DNA of 64,000 nt from Dolomedes plantarius (GCA_907164885.2 OU015492.1:198207960-198271959), one strand, 5' to 3'; counted from the first letter of the stretch, positions 11,638 to 22,973 are shown. Numbers and translations are program-made. Notes: a model not told the origin generated them from the letters alone.

Positions 11638-11706
<69 letters not shown>
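11638..11706. repeat. (TA)n array, left flank of a Tc1 insertion
   Basis: A pure TA tract is interrupted at 11707 by the Tc1 terminal repeat and resumes at 13255-13269, so the transposon inserted into a TA array. Confidence 0.95.
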
Positions 11707-11707
<1 letters not shown>

Positions 11708-13254
11708 TGGTGTGCAAAACTTAAGCAACAGGTGGGTTTTTTGCCATAACTCGACGAGAAATCATCTGAGAGACATAAAATTCATAAATCAGGGAGAGTA
11801 TTATGTACGTAAAGGATGACGAAAGCATCGGCGCTGAAAAAGGAATACAATGCATACGGTATGGAATCAAACAAAAACAAGCTTTATTGAACGCATAGTA
11901 TCGTGACTCATGATTGTCTATCCAAGATGAAGAACAACAATCAGATGTTCCTTAATTTGGGATATGCCCTCCCCTCACTGCAATGGTTGCTTCGCACCGT
12001 CTCCGCATACTCAGAACCAGCTGGTGCAACATTTGTTGCGGTAGGAGTGCCCATTCCTCAATCAGCATCTGTTTGAGTTGTTGGGTGTTCTCCGGAGGAT
12101 GTAAGCGTGCTTCAATGCGTCTCCTCAAAGCATCCCACACATATTCGATGGGATTTAAATCTGAGGAGTACGCTGGCCAATCCATTCGAGTGATATCTCC
12201 GCTTTCCAGTAGCTCCTCAACAGCAAGAGTCCGATGTGGCCGTGCATTGTCATCCATAAAAATGAAGTCTGGGCCAATGGCACCTCGGAACAGACGCACA
12301 TGGGGAAGGAGTACCTCCTCACAATAGCGATCCCCGGTTACAGACCCTCTGTCGAAAACGTGGAGCTCAGTTCGCCCGTTCAGCATAATGCCTCCCCAGA
12401 CAAGAACTCCAGGACCACCGTTACGGTGTTTTTCCGTGATGTTACTGGGATAAAACCGGGTCCCGACCTCTCTCCAAATGAAAACGCGTTGAGAATCGCT
12501 TCTGCTACTGAACCGACTCTCATCCGTAAGGAGGACACGACTCCATTGATCAGTTGTCCAGTTTTTGTGCTCTGTGCATCACTGTAAACGGTGGCGTCGG
12601 TGGCCAACTTTCAACGGGAGGCAGCGTTCAGGACGGCGGGCGAATAGGCCCCCTTTGTGAAGGCGTCTAGCCACAGTAAACCGCGACACTTGTCTCCCCG
12701 TTACTGTATAGAGTTGCTGAGTAATGGCGCTTGCTGACTGCTGTCGGCCTCTTTTCGCCTGCAGGACGATATATCGGTCATCCCCTGCAGTTGTCGTCCT
12801 CGGGCGGCCACCACCAATCTTTCTAACAGCTGTACCTGTGGTTTGGAACGCTTTCCAAGCGCGCGAAACGACACCTTTGTTGATTCCGAACTCTGCAGCT
12901 ACATTGGTAACAGTACGCCCCTCCTCCAGCTTTCCGATCATTATTCCACGTGTTAAGTCGTCCAGGTGATTTTTTCTAGCCATATTTAACGACCTGACTC
13001 ATTGGCACTTGTATCGAATATGTTGAATTGCGTCTCCGTCCTTCCTTTTATTCTACTGTTGAGCTGCGCGCGCCGACATCACGCGTTTTGCGTACGCTCA
13101 CGTGGCCTCTGATGTTTCGTTCCTGATATTTGCATACGCATAACGTTTCTACTGACTTACGTGTTCATTGTACTGATCTCTAGACCTTCTTTTCTGCAAT
13201 TTCATGGCTATTTGCTAAATTTTTACATTGTTGCTTAAGTTTTGCACACCAGTG
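11707..13254 (-). mobile_element. Tc1-family transposon
   Basis: The terminal inverted repeats are CTGGTGTGCAAAACTTAAG... at the left and, inverted, CACTGGTGTGCAAAACTTAA at the right, matching over ~24 bp. TA dinucleotides flank both ends, as expected for Tc1/mariner target duplication. The left tip appears to lack the first two bases present on the right. The 1.55-kb element carries one transposase on the minus strand. Its insertion site is inside a TA microsatellite. Confidence 0.93.
11952..12983 (-). pseudogene. Tc1-like transposase (DD34E), one in-frame TGA
   Basis: Cut-and-paste transposase of ~344 codons in a single frame from ATG at 12983 to the stop near 11952. Residues ~1-60 form the first helix-turn-helix (RGIMIGKLEEGRTVTNVA). 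The second HTH follows, with a GRPR linker at residue ~60. The catalytic core shows LTDESRF (first Asp), FMDDNARPHR (second Asp) and SSDLNPIEYVWD (Glu). Counting gives 34 residues between the second Asp and the Glu, the Tc1 value. The only lesion seen is TGA at 12579-12581, within HRLQ-stop-C.EHKNW, where Tc1 relatives have Trp. Without it the ORF would be full length, so this is a young copy. Confidence 0.92.
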
Positions 13255-13269
13255 TATATATATATATAT

Positions 13270-14344
13270 GAAACGATAAACATTTCCCTTCATTAATTTT
13301 GTCTTACCGCAACAGGACATTATCCCTCAATTTGATTTTGATCTAGATATACCAAATTAAACTATTAGTTTCCCCCCTAAATGCCACTTGCAGACAACAA
13401 TTATATGAGATCAAATGTCGTTGAACATTCGAAATCCATCACCCCATATGTCGCGTTAAAGTCAGGTGTCAATTTTTTTACCAATTAAAAGTCCAGCGCT
13501 CCCGTACTCAGGGCGTGAAACTAGGGTTTTGGCGGCCTTCTGTTGTTCGTCTCTAGTCCGACAAGCATGTAGTTTTGAGCTGCGGGATTTTCCCGTATGT
13601 CTCGCGATTTCTGCACGATATGTTGAGCTGTGTAGATCTGCGGTACTGTAATGTCGAGTAAAAGATGTCCAGCAACATTTCCAAGAATAAAAATCTGTAC
13701 TATGACCAAACCGCCTCTTTCCTGGCGTCGGATTTTATTTGACTCTACATTGTGATTGCTTCCACTCGTCGACCACTTTTACCGTGTGATGCTCCGACAA
13801 CTACAACTACTATGACTTTATAACATGAATTGAGGTCTCCGACCTGATACCTGGATTAGTTCGAGTTCACCGGCCTGTTGAGCATAGATTTGTTTTTCCT
13901 TTCGAACATAGTATATGAACATAATAGAAGGAAAAAAGAATAAGCCTATTCAAAGGTTAAAAACAATGCTTATTAAAGACAAATATACTGATAATTTTAT
14001 CAGTAAATTAATTAGTAATTTTAGACTTAGAGACTAATATTGCTCTCTTACTGCATTAAAATATACTGCATTACATGTAAATATTACTGTCACAGATAGT
14101 CTCAAACATGTATAATTAATTAAAATGTTATTGATTGTTATTAAATAAATGTATGTTATTAAGTAAAATTAAATGAAAGAAGTAAATATTATTGAAATAT
14201 AATAAGTGAAAAATTAGTTTTAATACACAAATAGTTTTAATCTATTCAGTATCTTAATTTAACCTTACGGGCTTACGGGGCCCATTTTTCTGGTTCCCTC
14301 TTTAGAACGGGAAATTTCCTACCCCCTTTGTAAGACCGGCCATT

Positions 14345-14349
<5 letters not shown>
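13270..14349. other. Non-coding; contains a GC-enriched ~500-bp island
   Basis: 13440-13930 has clearly higher GC than its surroundings and no long open frame. It includes AACTAGGGTTTTGGCGG and an AATAAA signal. It could be a solo LTR or an unclassified repeat, but I found no second copy in the window. The remaining DNA is AT-rich and featureless. A short (TA)n tract at 14350-14378 follows. Confidence 0.35.
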
Positions 14350-14378
<29 letters not shown>

Positions 14379-14405
14379 ACACACTAAATAGTCAACCACT
14401 AAACA

Positions 14406-16575
14406 TTGAATTTGATCATTTCAAAAAACAATTTTGAAAATATTGTTATCTCCATTGATGATATAATTAAATCACCCTCTGAAAGGTTATATTACGAAAA
14501 TATATATATGCAAAAGCATAAAACTCTCATTCCATATGGCTTTAATCAAATTTATAAACAGAAAAATATAGTTAAATTTAATTTTACTGATGGGTCAGCT
14601 CATCCTATTTACCCTCAATTAATTGAAGATACTAAGACATCAAAAAGAACTAAAAGAGGTAAAAGTTATAATAAAAGTAAGACTTTTAATTTAACTTATA
14701 TAAAAATACTTTAATAAGTTTTCAAGAAAGGTTTATTATTGATTATCAACATAAAAAATTAAAAGCTTGGATTTTTTTCTATCGTTAAAAAACATATCAT
14801 TAAGCTTAGTATATCAACTATTTTTAAGTACTAAAATAAAGAATTATCATTATCAGCATCTGGTATATGATTTAATATTAACACGGGCAAATCATTTAAA
14901 AATAAACTTATATAAAAAACAAAATACAGCTAATAGCACTTATTGTGTACTAAATTTTACTAACCATAAACTAAATAATATAAACTTCAATAGTATATTT
15001 GATAAACTTCATGATATGTTTCCTATAAATGACATAAAAATAAAACGTGCATTTAAATATACTCTGCCTATGGGTAGACGTATATTTAACTATAATCAGG
15101 TATCAAAATATTTTTCTCAATCAATAAATTTAAAATGTGTTTGTCATCTGCCCAATTACAATATTTATGTTGATACGACACATGGTCATGTAATACCAGG
15201 CAATTTGGATATAGTGGATGATGTAGCACTGCGAGAGTTGATGAGTTTCGGAACTAAGTTTTGATTACCTAGTACTACTAATAATAAGAAAATAATAATT
15301 TTGTTAAATGCTGATTTGGATAAATTTATATACAAAATAGCAATTAATTACTCTATACCTACAGAAGCCTTCAACCCATGGAAAATTAATTTACTAAAAC
15401 TAGTACATGCTAAACTACCCAATAATAGTAATAACATTAATAATTCCTTTAAACACTTTAAAGCTGCTAATACAAAATTACAAGAAGACTTTATAATCAC
15501 TTATGTAGATAAATCAGCCAACAACTGTGCAATTATTTGTAAAAAATATTTTGCCATAAGTTTAAAAAAACAGCTAGAAAATAGTGATGTTTTTCAGCTA
15601 TTAAAAGAAACGACTAGTATTATTATTAAGAAAATAATAGCAAAATATAAACTACTAGGTATATCATCTAACAATTATCTTTTTCCTTATATTACTTTAG
15701 TTCCTAAATTTCAGAAAACACCTATTGCTTTTAGAGCAGTAACCTGTGGTCACAACACTTATGCTACTAAAGCAAGTGTAATATTATTAAATTACTTTAA
15801 ATTTATTTATAAAAATATAACATCTGGTGTTTGTGGTATAATTGATAATAGCTTTAGTCTAATTAGAAAACTACAAACATTAGATAATTGTAAAAATGTA
15901 GTAACTTATGATTTTAAAGATCTATTTAATAATATCGATATAACTGATTTAAATAGAATAATCATAATGTTAGTACAAAATAATATTCAATACTTAGGCA
16001 ACGAATTTGAACTAACTCGTATCAATAGACTCCTAGATTTAATAACTAAACATAATTACATAGTTCATAATAATAGTATATACTTACAGTCCAAAGGTGT
16101 ACCACAAGGTGGTAATGCTTCAAGTATGCTAGCTAATTTATACTTATATTATTTAGAAATTAATAATATTGAAAATTTCAATTACAACATATTTAGGTAT
16201 ATAGATGATATAATAGTAATTAATAAAAGTAATAACCATATAGACTTAAATTATTGTAGTAGCCATGGTAATATTAATGTAAACTTTTTAGATATTAACA
16301 TTAAATTAAATTCTCACAGCAAATTTACTTTTGACTTATACGACAAAAGATCTGACTATAATTTTAATATTGTTAAATTTCAAAATTATCTAACCTGTTT
16401 ACATAAATCTGTTTTTAATAACATTATTGTAAATCAGTTAGTTCGTATAAATAGGCTATGTTCTAAAGACAACAGGATTAAGCATATTTTAGACTTGAAA
16501 GCTGTGCTAACACGTAATAATTACCCCGAAAGTCTCTCCATTAACATAATTGGTTGTTTTAGTTTTAATGAATAG
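14406..16575 (+). pseudogene. Endonuclease-reverse transcriptase polyprotein of the Naiad element
   Basis: Three open stretches belong to one protein. 14406-14714 ends a GIY-YIG nuclease (pattern YYENIYMQKHKTLIPYGFN). 14767-15264 carries the CxC motif (KCVCHLP) at ~15136-15156. 15301-16575 is the RT: an entry motif near VDKSANNCAIICKKY, motif A with VTYDFKDLFNNID, motif B with GVPQGGNASS, and catalytic YIDD near 16200. RT copies the element RNA into DNA in the nucleus, primed by nicked target. Between the first two stretches the frame shifts twice, at an A run (~14703) and a T7 run (~14770). The second and third stretches share one frame, interrupted only by TGA at 15262-15264 (TKF-stop-LPS), a probable Cys/Sec site. 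No ATG is retained. Confidence 0.8.
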
Positions 16576-16990
16576 TTTGTTCTGTTCCATTTAATAAGTT
16601 AAGCATAACAATAAGATATAATAGAAAAATAACCACTGAAAATAAAAAATAAAATAATAATCATAAGTAAAATTAACAATAATAATAAAAATAACTCTTA
16701 GTATTAATAATTAAAAACTAAATTATTAATGGAATAATAGTCCTAAAATACAGAAACCATAGTAAGTCAGTAACTGAGTATCCAATATCTCTGTGGTTGC
16801 AAGTTTTGTGACGTCACTCATCTTGCGTTTACATGTTCTTAATTTCCACTCTGTCTAGCGCCAAGCTTGGTGTTCTTTGGTTAAGTAACTTTTATTCAAT
16901 TTTTAATCAATTCTTCTGTTTTTCATGGATTGTACGGTGTCTGAGTGTGTTTATTGTATAGATCATACTCATCGGAAACAATCTATTGGT

Positions 16991-17050
16991 TTTTAGACAG
17001 TATTGACACCGCTGATGAAGAGAGGCTGTCTAAAACCTCTTGAATACTTG
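16991..17050 (+). ncRNA. Hammerhead-like core with potential pseudoknot (candidate)
   Basis: CTGATGA (17012-17018) is followed by a hairpin AGAGG/CCTCT with a 10-nt loop, then GAA (17042-17044) and ACTTGTC. This matches the conserved CUGAUGA - stem II - GAA frame of hammerhead ribozymes, but has GAAU instead of GAAA, and stem I is not evident. The loop CTGTCTAAAA is exactly complementary to TTTTAGACAG at 16991-17000, so a pseudoknot can also form. Canonical Penelope elements carry hammerheads; Naiads are reported to lack canonical ones. This could be a degenerate ribozyme or coincidence. Confidence 0.35.
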
Positions 17051-17121
17051 TCTTTTCCTGTTATTTGTTCCTGTCTGCAAGTAGTTTTAGGGCTATTACT
17101 GGTTTTCTCTACCATCTTTTT

Positions 17122-17123
<2 letters not shown>

Positions 17124-17194
<71 letters not shown>
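17124..17194. repeat. (TA)n array
   Basis: An uninterrupted TA tract separates the presumed 3' side of the Naiad element from the LTR-like start of the next element. Open frames through it encode Tyr-Ile repeats only. Confidence 0.95.
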
Positions 17195-17198
<4 letters not shown>

Positions 17199-17785
17199 CG
17201 AATTCCCTCCCGAGTGCTCGAGAATCGCCCTACCCGACTCCTGGCAGAGCTGAGATGCCGACATGCTGGAGAGGGCAATGAACCCCGAGCTCGCCAACTC
17301 CTTTTCGGAGGGCAGAGATTTTTTGGAGGGAAGGAGAACTGTTCGCGGGCTGTTGCGATATAGACGGGCGCTGAAACGGACTCCCGACGACAAAGGAGTC
17401 AGACGCTTAAAGACGAACTGTAGGCGATATAATATTTTAACCATCTTTTAAATAGATATACATTTGTTATTGTTACATAATTGGAGTGATTTCTGCTTTA
17501 ATGAATGCAAATACTCCTTCACAGAAAAGGTATCTCACATTTTTGGGCGCTTGACCCGGGATATTTGAGAAAGGAATTTAAGAGAGTTAGGTGGATACCG
17601 TAGTGATAAGGAGAAGCTAAGTTTCGCTTTGTTGTGGAGCTAGGACGGAGCAGTGGAAGGGAAAAAGACTGTGTTTGTGACATCGAACTGCTGTAGAAGA
17701 CGTTGATAATATTTCTACTCTCGTGAAAGTGAATTATTCTTCTGCGACGCCGGAATTAAAGGTGAGCGTATCTTTATAATTAAAT

Positions 17786-19544
17786 ATGGAAAATCTGGAA
17801 GACTGTCCGCAGATTTCGAAAAATTTGAAGTCATTTCTATTCAGAGACATTAAACTTGTTTATCGTATAATATTTGAAGACAAAGATGATAGGACGAACC
17901 GCAAAAAATTAAGGTCTTTTAGTGGACTAAAATATGAAAATGAAAATGATGCAAGATTTAAGAGGAAAACTGAATATGTTTCTTCCAATTTTTCCACAAG
18001 TGATTTAATTACTGTATGCAATATATTGAGCTTGGATAATAAGGGTAGCAAACCAGAACTGGTTAGGAGAATTGTTATTAATTTGAATGATATGAATATT
18101 TTGCAATAGAATGTTATTGTTGATGATGATGATGATTTTGAAGACGAGGACGAATTAAGTGAAAGGGAAAATAGTAATAGTGTACAAATAAACAATGCTT
18201 CTGCCATTAGCGCAATGAACAGACCCGTGATAAATTTTAACAACGTAGAAGCCATAGTTAAACCTTTTGACGGTTCATCATCTATGACCGTTCGTAAATG
18301 GGTTGATGAGTTTGAGGATATGTCGGATTTGTTCATACTATCTCACTTGCAGAAATTTATTTTTGCTAAGATATTGATCTGTGGGAGAGCAAAATTGTTT
18401 CTTGACAGCGAAAAGAATGTCAAAACATGGTCGAGAATTAGAAAGACGCTTATTTAACAATTCGCCGAGGAGACGAATTCAGCTGACTTACATTCTGCTT
18501 TAAGAAGCACAAGACAGGGCAGGAATGAACCAGTCATTGATTATTATTTTAGGATGAAGGAAATCGTGTCTCATGGATGTATTGAAGACAGTGCGATTAT
18601 ACAATACATTATTAATGGAATTAAGGATTTAGATGTAAACAAACACATTTTATACGGATGCGGAGACATACAGGAATTTAGAGACAAATTAAAAGTATAT
18701 GAGAAAATTAAAGATAATAGTCGGAGAAATGAAGTGAGAAAAGATTTTAAAGTTGGATTTCAAAATGTAGTGAAGCAAGAAACAATTAGAGACACAAAGT
18801 TTTTATCGAGAAACCAAAAACATGTTTGATTAGGAATCAGAAGTACACACAACCTTTTCCTAACACACGCCAGAGAAGTGATTCAAACTTTAAAATTATC
18901 TGCTACAATTGCAATGAGGAAGGACATAAATCATTTGATTGTAAATTTAAAGACAATGGGCTGAGGGGCTTTCGATGTGACGAGTTCGGGCACATGGCAA
19001 ATATATGTCCTCAAAAGAAGGTAAATAAAGTTACGATTTCACATCATCGTCCTAATAGAATTCAGAAATGTGTCGAAGTTCTGGAAAAAAAGTAGATATT
19101 ATTTGGGACACCGGAAGAGAAATTTCAATAGTTAATCAAGAAGCTTATGTTAATCTAGGATCACCAAAACTAACCAACAATAAAGTACAGTTACTGGGAA
19201 TCAGCCCAGATCAAATTTCTCCTTTAGGTTATTTTAATGCTAATATAATAGTTGATGATTATTCTGTGAATACTGATATTTATGTTTTGAGTAGTAATTT
19301 GTGCAACAAAATGGTTATTGGAATGGATGTAATGACTCAATTTGATTTTTCCATGAGTATCGAAGGTGTAAATATAACGGGTTTGTGTAAGAATTTTCGA
19401 GTTAATTATGTTTGTATTCCACGTAGAAAAGTAAATGATAATGAAATATCTCCGGAAAACAAACCCGAAACGAGATTTATAATGAACATTAAAAAAGTAG
19501 TTTACCCTAGACAACCAGCTGTACCAGCTGTACCAAAAGGATAG
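17786..19544 (+). pseudogene. Gag-protease of a Gypsy-like element
   Basis: One frame runs from ATG 17786 through 18829, broken by TAG at 18107 and TAA at 18455. It covers an N-terminal SAP-like helix pair (LITVCNILSLDNKGSKPELVRR), a gag body (FDGSSSMTVRKWVDEF; ALRSTRQGRNEPVIDYYFRM), then shifts by one base. 18826-19095 has two CCHC knuckles: CYNCNEEGHKSFDC is intact, but the second (FRCDEFGHMANIC) has lost its first Cys to Gly. 19068-19544 is an aspartic protease with DTG at the start of WDTGREISIVN and a VIGMDV motif; it would cleave the polyprotein. The gag knuckle frame passes to the protease by -1 at a slippery heptamer. Confidence 0.75.
19086..19092 (+). promoter_or_regulatory. Candidate -1 ribosomal frameshift site A AAA AAG
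   Basis: In the zinc-knuckle frame the codons read GAA AAA AAG TAG, so the heptamer A AAA AAG is in the correct phase and the stop follows at once. A -1 slip gives entry into the protease frame just upstream of the catalytic DTG. This is the usual gag-pro/pol arrangement in Gypsy-type elements. Downstream stimulatory structure was not evaluated. Confidence 0.55.
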
Positions 19545-19668
19545 TCCCGCGTGGAAACAGATATGTTACCATCCGACTGACGGTGAAGAGGAAAATAGTG
19601 ATGATAAAACCAAATAAACTGAAAATGAAAGTGATGTATGTGAAGAAAGAAATATTAGTGGAAGTGGT

Positions 19669-20967
19669 TTGAATAAATTAGACGATGAAGCAAATAAAGC
19701 TGTTGGAGTTAATGAGAGTGATTTTAATGACTTAAATTTTGATAAAGAAAACACGAATCTTGGAAACGAGTGCAGGAATGATCAAGACTCTCAATCCAAT
19801 CAGGAGAATGTTGTGACGGAAAAAGTCTGCGATGTAGAGGAAGTTGAAAATCAAAAACAATTTCTGGAAAATGAACTTAAATGCAACAAAAATTCGAAAG
19901 ATTTAACCCTTGAGAAAGGTGATGTGCCTGACGAAAAAAATGACGATAGAAGAGAATTAGGAGATCAAGAACTTGTCACAACTTTTAAAGACGAAAATGG
20001 TACATTTCAGAGCTCTTATAATCAAGTAGAACCACAGAAAGTCGAAGCAAAGTTATTGTCAGATGATCATTTCAGTAATACTGACGACCGGGTTACAAAA
20101 CATCAGAAATTACTGCAAGAAAAAAAAAAGAGCAGAAAAAGGGCTAAAATGTTACAAGAAATGGATGAAGAGTTTGGTGTTGGTGCATTAGTAGAGGAAG
20201 AGTTTCAAAAGAGCAAGGCTTATACTTCACGACATTTAGAAGGACTTACAGTTGCTCATGATGTTGAAGTTTTCAAGGAAGGAACACCAATTATTCTAAC
20301 GTTAAAAGATAAAGATGTCTTTGGAGAGGAATAGGATGTTTAAAAAAATATAAATATTATTCATAGTGAATGCTATTCAAGGAATGTAGAAAATAAAAGG
20401 AAGAAACGTTATTATCAGACCTATGAAGAACCAGAGTATGACGAATTTGGAATATTGAAGAAAAAGAATATGCTTTCAAAGTATGAAGAAGTAATTGATG
20501 GTGAGAGAAAGAAATTCTTTGAAGTAGGTTCTGAAATTACACAATCTTATAATACTAGCAGAGAACAACAATTGGAGTTTATCATAATGAAATTAAAGCA
20601 ACGAAATAAGATGTCACTTGAAATGCCTGGACCGAAAGTGGCCAATGAGTACTACGCTCCCGAGGATATGATGCAGTTCAAAAAACAAAAGAAGAAAAGG
20701 AAGATTCGAAAATCTCTTCTTTTGAAGCCAAACAATTTGCTTACAGAATTGTTGGATGATGGAAAAGATTTGCGATCACGGAAAGGAAGAAGAATTAGGG
20801 AAGTTGATGAACCAACTTTTACAAGTGATGCCCTTGAAATGAAAGTTGTTGAGAAGCCTTATTTGTCCACTGTTATTGATGAAGAAAATGGTGGAAAAGA
20901 ACTGTGCAGTGCTTTAAACGAAGCAAAAAAGTTGAAAGAGAGGAAAATTAAGAGCACTTTAAAATAG
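19669..20967 (+). pseudogene. SART1: Acidic leader joined to a SART1 (tri-snRNP protein) retro-fragment
   Basis: SART1 is a U4/U6.U5 tri-snRNP protein needed for spliceosome assembly in the nucleus. From ~20085 the frame matches a central block of this conserved family: EMDEEFGVGALVEEEF, HLEGLTVAHDVEVFKEG, LILTLKDKD-like, then after two stops YEEPEYDEFGILKKKN, LSKYEEVIDGE and EYYAPEDMMQFKKQKKKRK. The fragment is one frame for ~294 codons, without introns, interrupted only by TAG at 20332 and TAA at 20341. Human SART1 is ~800 residues; this covers roughly the middle third. The preceding ~140 codons (19669-20084) are acidic and unrecognised. The fragment lies directly behind a retroelement gag-protease, suggesting capture or template switching rather than a simple processed pseudogene. 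Confidence 0.82.
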
Positions 20968-22746
20968 CATATTTTTTAAATATCTATTGATGTACATCAG
21001 TCATATGTAGATGAAAACTTCAAGGTGTGCTCCCTATTTCACCTTGTAAATGAAATCTTAACTGTAATTATGCCTGTTGTGCGACGTAATCAGATAGGGG
21101 GTTCACATATGACTTTTTTGTATCTGTTTTTTAACTTTAATTTTATTCCTGGTTGATTTTTTTTGGAAGGATTGTTCAGTGACATGTTTTGTCAATGTAA
21201 AAGACCATAAATATTCAGAAACAATATTTGACAGTTAAATCTTGCTTGGTTTGATTTAATTTACATTCACGTTTTGATTTTCTGTTCCAATTTTTTACAG
21301 TTTTCTTTTTTCATAGGAAAATACTGCAATATGCCCTTTACACTCTGAATTATATTTACTTTCCAATAAAATGTATATATGTTAGGCATGCAACTAATGA
21401 TTTACTTATCGCCATTAACATACTTTATTTACATAATAAAAACACAAATGGATATTTATAATGAAAAATATTCAATCTTGAGTTAAAATAAGATTACCCC
21501 CAATTTACTTAATTGCATAAAGGCAGAAAATAATTTAGTTGCCTGTACGCCATCGATGCATTACCGTGAAACTTTTAAAATTGGATGTTAAGTGAATGCA
21601 TAGTTCCGGGTGACAAGAAAAATTAATCCAAGAATTACATAGGTAAAACATTTTGTAGATATTAAAAAAGCAAAAACAGCTGTCTTATTTTAAGAACATT
21701 TCCTATAACAGCAGATTCGAGAAAAAATACAGTATTTATCAAATGTTTTATATATCATTCAATTTAGTCTCTCGTGGGAATATTGAAAAGCTTTTTTTTA
21801 CATTACTTTATCAGAAAGAGCACAGAATGTGTCAAAGAGCTATAACGTGTTTCCTTACCTCAAATTATGTTAATGTCTTGCTCAGATAAGTGTTAATGTC
21901 TTGTGGGAAATTACATACTGGCAATCTGTAATGAAGGTAAAGTGGTGTAGAGGTATAGACAGCAAATGACACTACTCAAGCAATATTAAGAAATTTTACT
22001 TGACAGAGAGAAATGCGAAACATAGGATATTTAATTAGGAAAGCACTTAGAGGCTCTAAAAAGATTTTTCCCTTAGATGGTATTTAAAATTCATAATTAG
22101 AAAAATGTATACTTCTTCTTTGGAACTACCTAAAATCTTGAATTCATTCATTTTTTAAAACTGCGACGTTTTCTCTACCCCTCTAACTGTGAGAATAAAA
22201 TTTTAATGTAGTTTTTGCTAAATTACCTCAATGTCCTAATTTATTTAGACACGTATTGAATGCATTTTTAAAAAGTAGTAATTAGAACGATATGTATAAA
22301 TGAAATATTGTGCGTTATAATTTGACTTCTATTTATGTAATAAATGATTCTTAAGAATGTACAGACAGTGAATGACCCCTACAATATAATTAGCATTTCC
22401 TTATTTTTAATTTAACTAAAATGGTGGTTTTTATTTTGAGCCAAAGTTATGCAACAAGTGATGGAAATTGATGGATTGAATTTGCTTGAGCTATCTTTTT
22501 TTCTCTCCATACTTGCAATGCTGAAACTGAAAAAAATTCTTTAACCAAACGAATTTTTACGGAAGATATACGAGTGTTATGAATAGATTTTGGAGGATAC
22601 CTTACGAAATAAATAAAATAACTGTCATAGACACAATTCATGTTACAGATAAGATATTTTTCAAATGCAGAGGCACTTGTTCTGGATACATTCGCTCGGT
22701 ATACATCGGAAATTGTTGCCTACTTTGTATCTGGGAGCATTATACT
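20968..22746. other. AT-rich DNA without recognised genes
   Basis: I could find no 3' LTR of the upstream element and no poly(A) tail for the SART1 segment. There are no coding frames with motifs. Confidence 0.5.
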
Positions 22747-22973
22747 GGTGAAACAAAATTGCCCCTTTGTGCTACCTCAATTTTGATCGAACACCGTCAT
22801 GGAGGACTTACTCCATCGCCCACCCCTTTCCTCATGGAAGGATTTCCTATCGACAGATTTACAGTGCCCATATCCAGCCTAGCAACGAATGTATTAGAGT
22901 TTGGGATTCGAACTCAGCAAATCCCCAGCTCGATTGTCAACGCACTACTACTAGGCAATCTAAGGTCACTATA
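22747..22973 (-). repeat. tRNA-derived SINE
   Basis: Read on the minus strand from ~22973, a tRNA-like head is followed by ~150 bp of body. The head has an A-box-like GCCTAGTAGTAGTGCG and a B box GAGTTCGAATCCC (22903-22914 on the plus strand). It is GC-richer than the flanks. The acceptor ends do not pair, so it is not a functional tRNA. Plus-strand open frames here (22579-22974, 22767-23036) are shadows. Confidence 0.65.

Larger units (their letters stand above)
14379..17123 (+). mobile_element. Naiad-type Penelope-like retroelement, 5'-truncated
   Basis: Domain order is a GIY-YIG endonuclease tail, a CxC linker, then reverse transcriptase. This permuted order is characteristic of the Naiad clade of Penelope-like elements; canonical Penelope elements have the endonuclease at the C-terminus. 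The left edge abuts a TA array (14350-14378), and another TA array starts at 17124; an insertion bias for microsatellites is reported for this clade. The exact 3' end is unclear, and DNA after ~16740 is GC-richer and may belong elsewhere. Only the end of the endonuclease domain remains, so the 5' part is missing. Confidence 0.78.
17195..20084 (+). mobile_element. Gypsy-like LTR retrotransposon fragment (5' part: LTR remnant, gag, protease)
   Basis: GC-richer DNA at 17195-17539 directly after the TA array looks like a truncated 5' LTR ending near CTCACA. TGGGCGCTTGACCCGGGA at 17544-17561 looks like a primer-binding site. Gag, zinc-knuckle and retropepsin coding follow. No reverse transcriptase, integrase or 3' LTR is present. 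Coding is instead continued by an acidic region and a SART1-derived segment. The fragment is therefore either 3'-deleted or a derivative that replaced pol with host sequence. Confidence 0.65.

Noticed and set aside
11983..12587. Plus-strand open frames over the Tc1 element
   Set aside because: They are antisense shadows of the transposase, whose catalytic motifs are on the minus strand.
17012..17044. SECIS element for the Naiad UGA codon
   Set aside because: ATGA and TGA bracket a hairpin, but the stem is only 5-6 bp and the AA lies on the 3' side of the loop, unlike eukaryotic SECIS elements. The hammerhead-like reading fits better.
22903..22973. tRNA gene on the minus strand
   Set aside because: A/B-box-like sequences are present, but the acceptor and anticodon arms do not pair and a SINE body follows. 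Same for 54568-54636.
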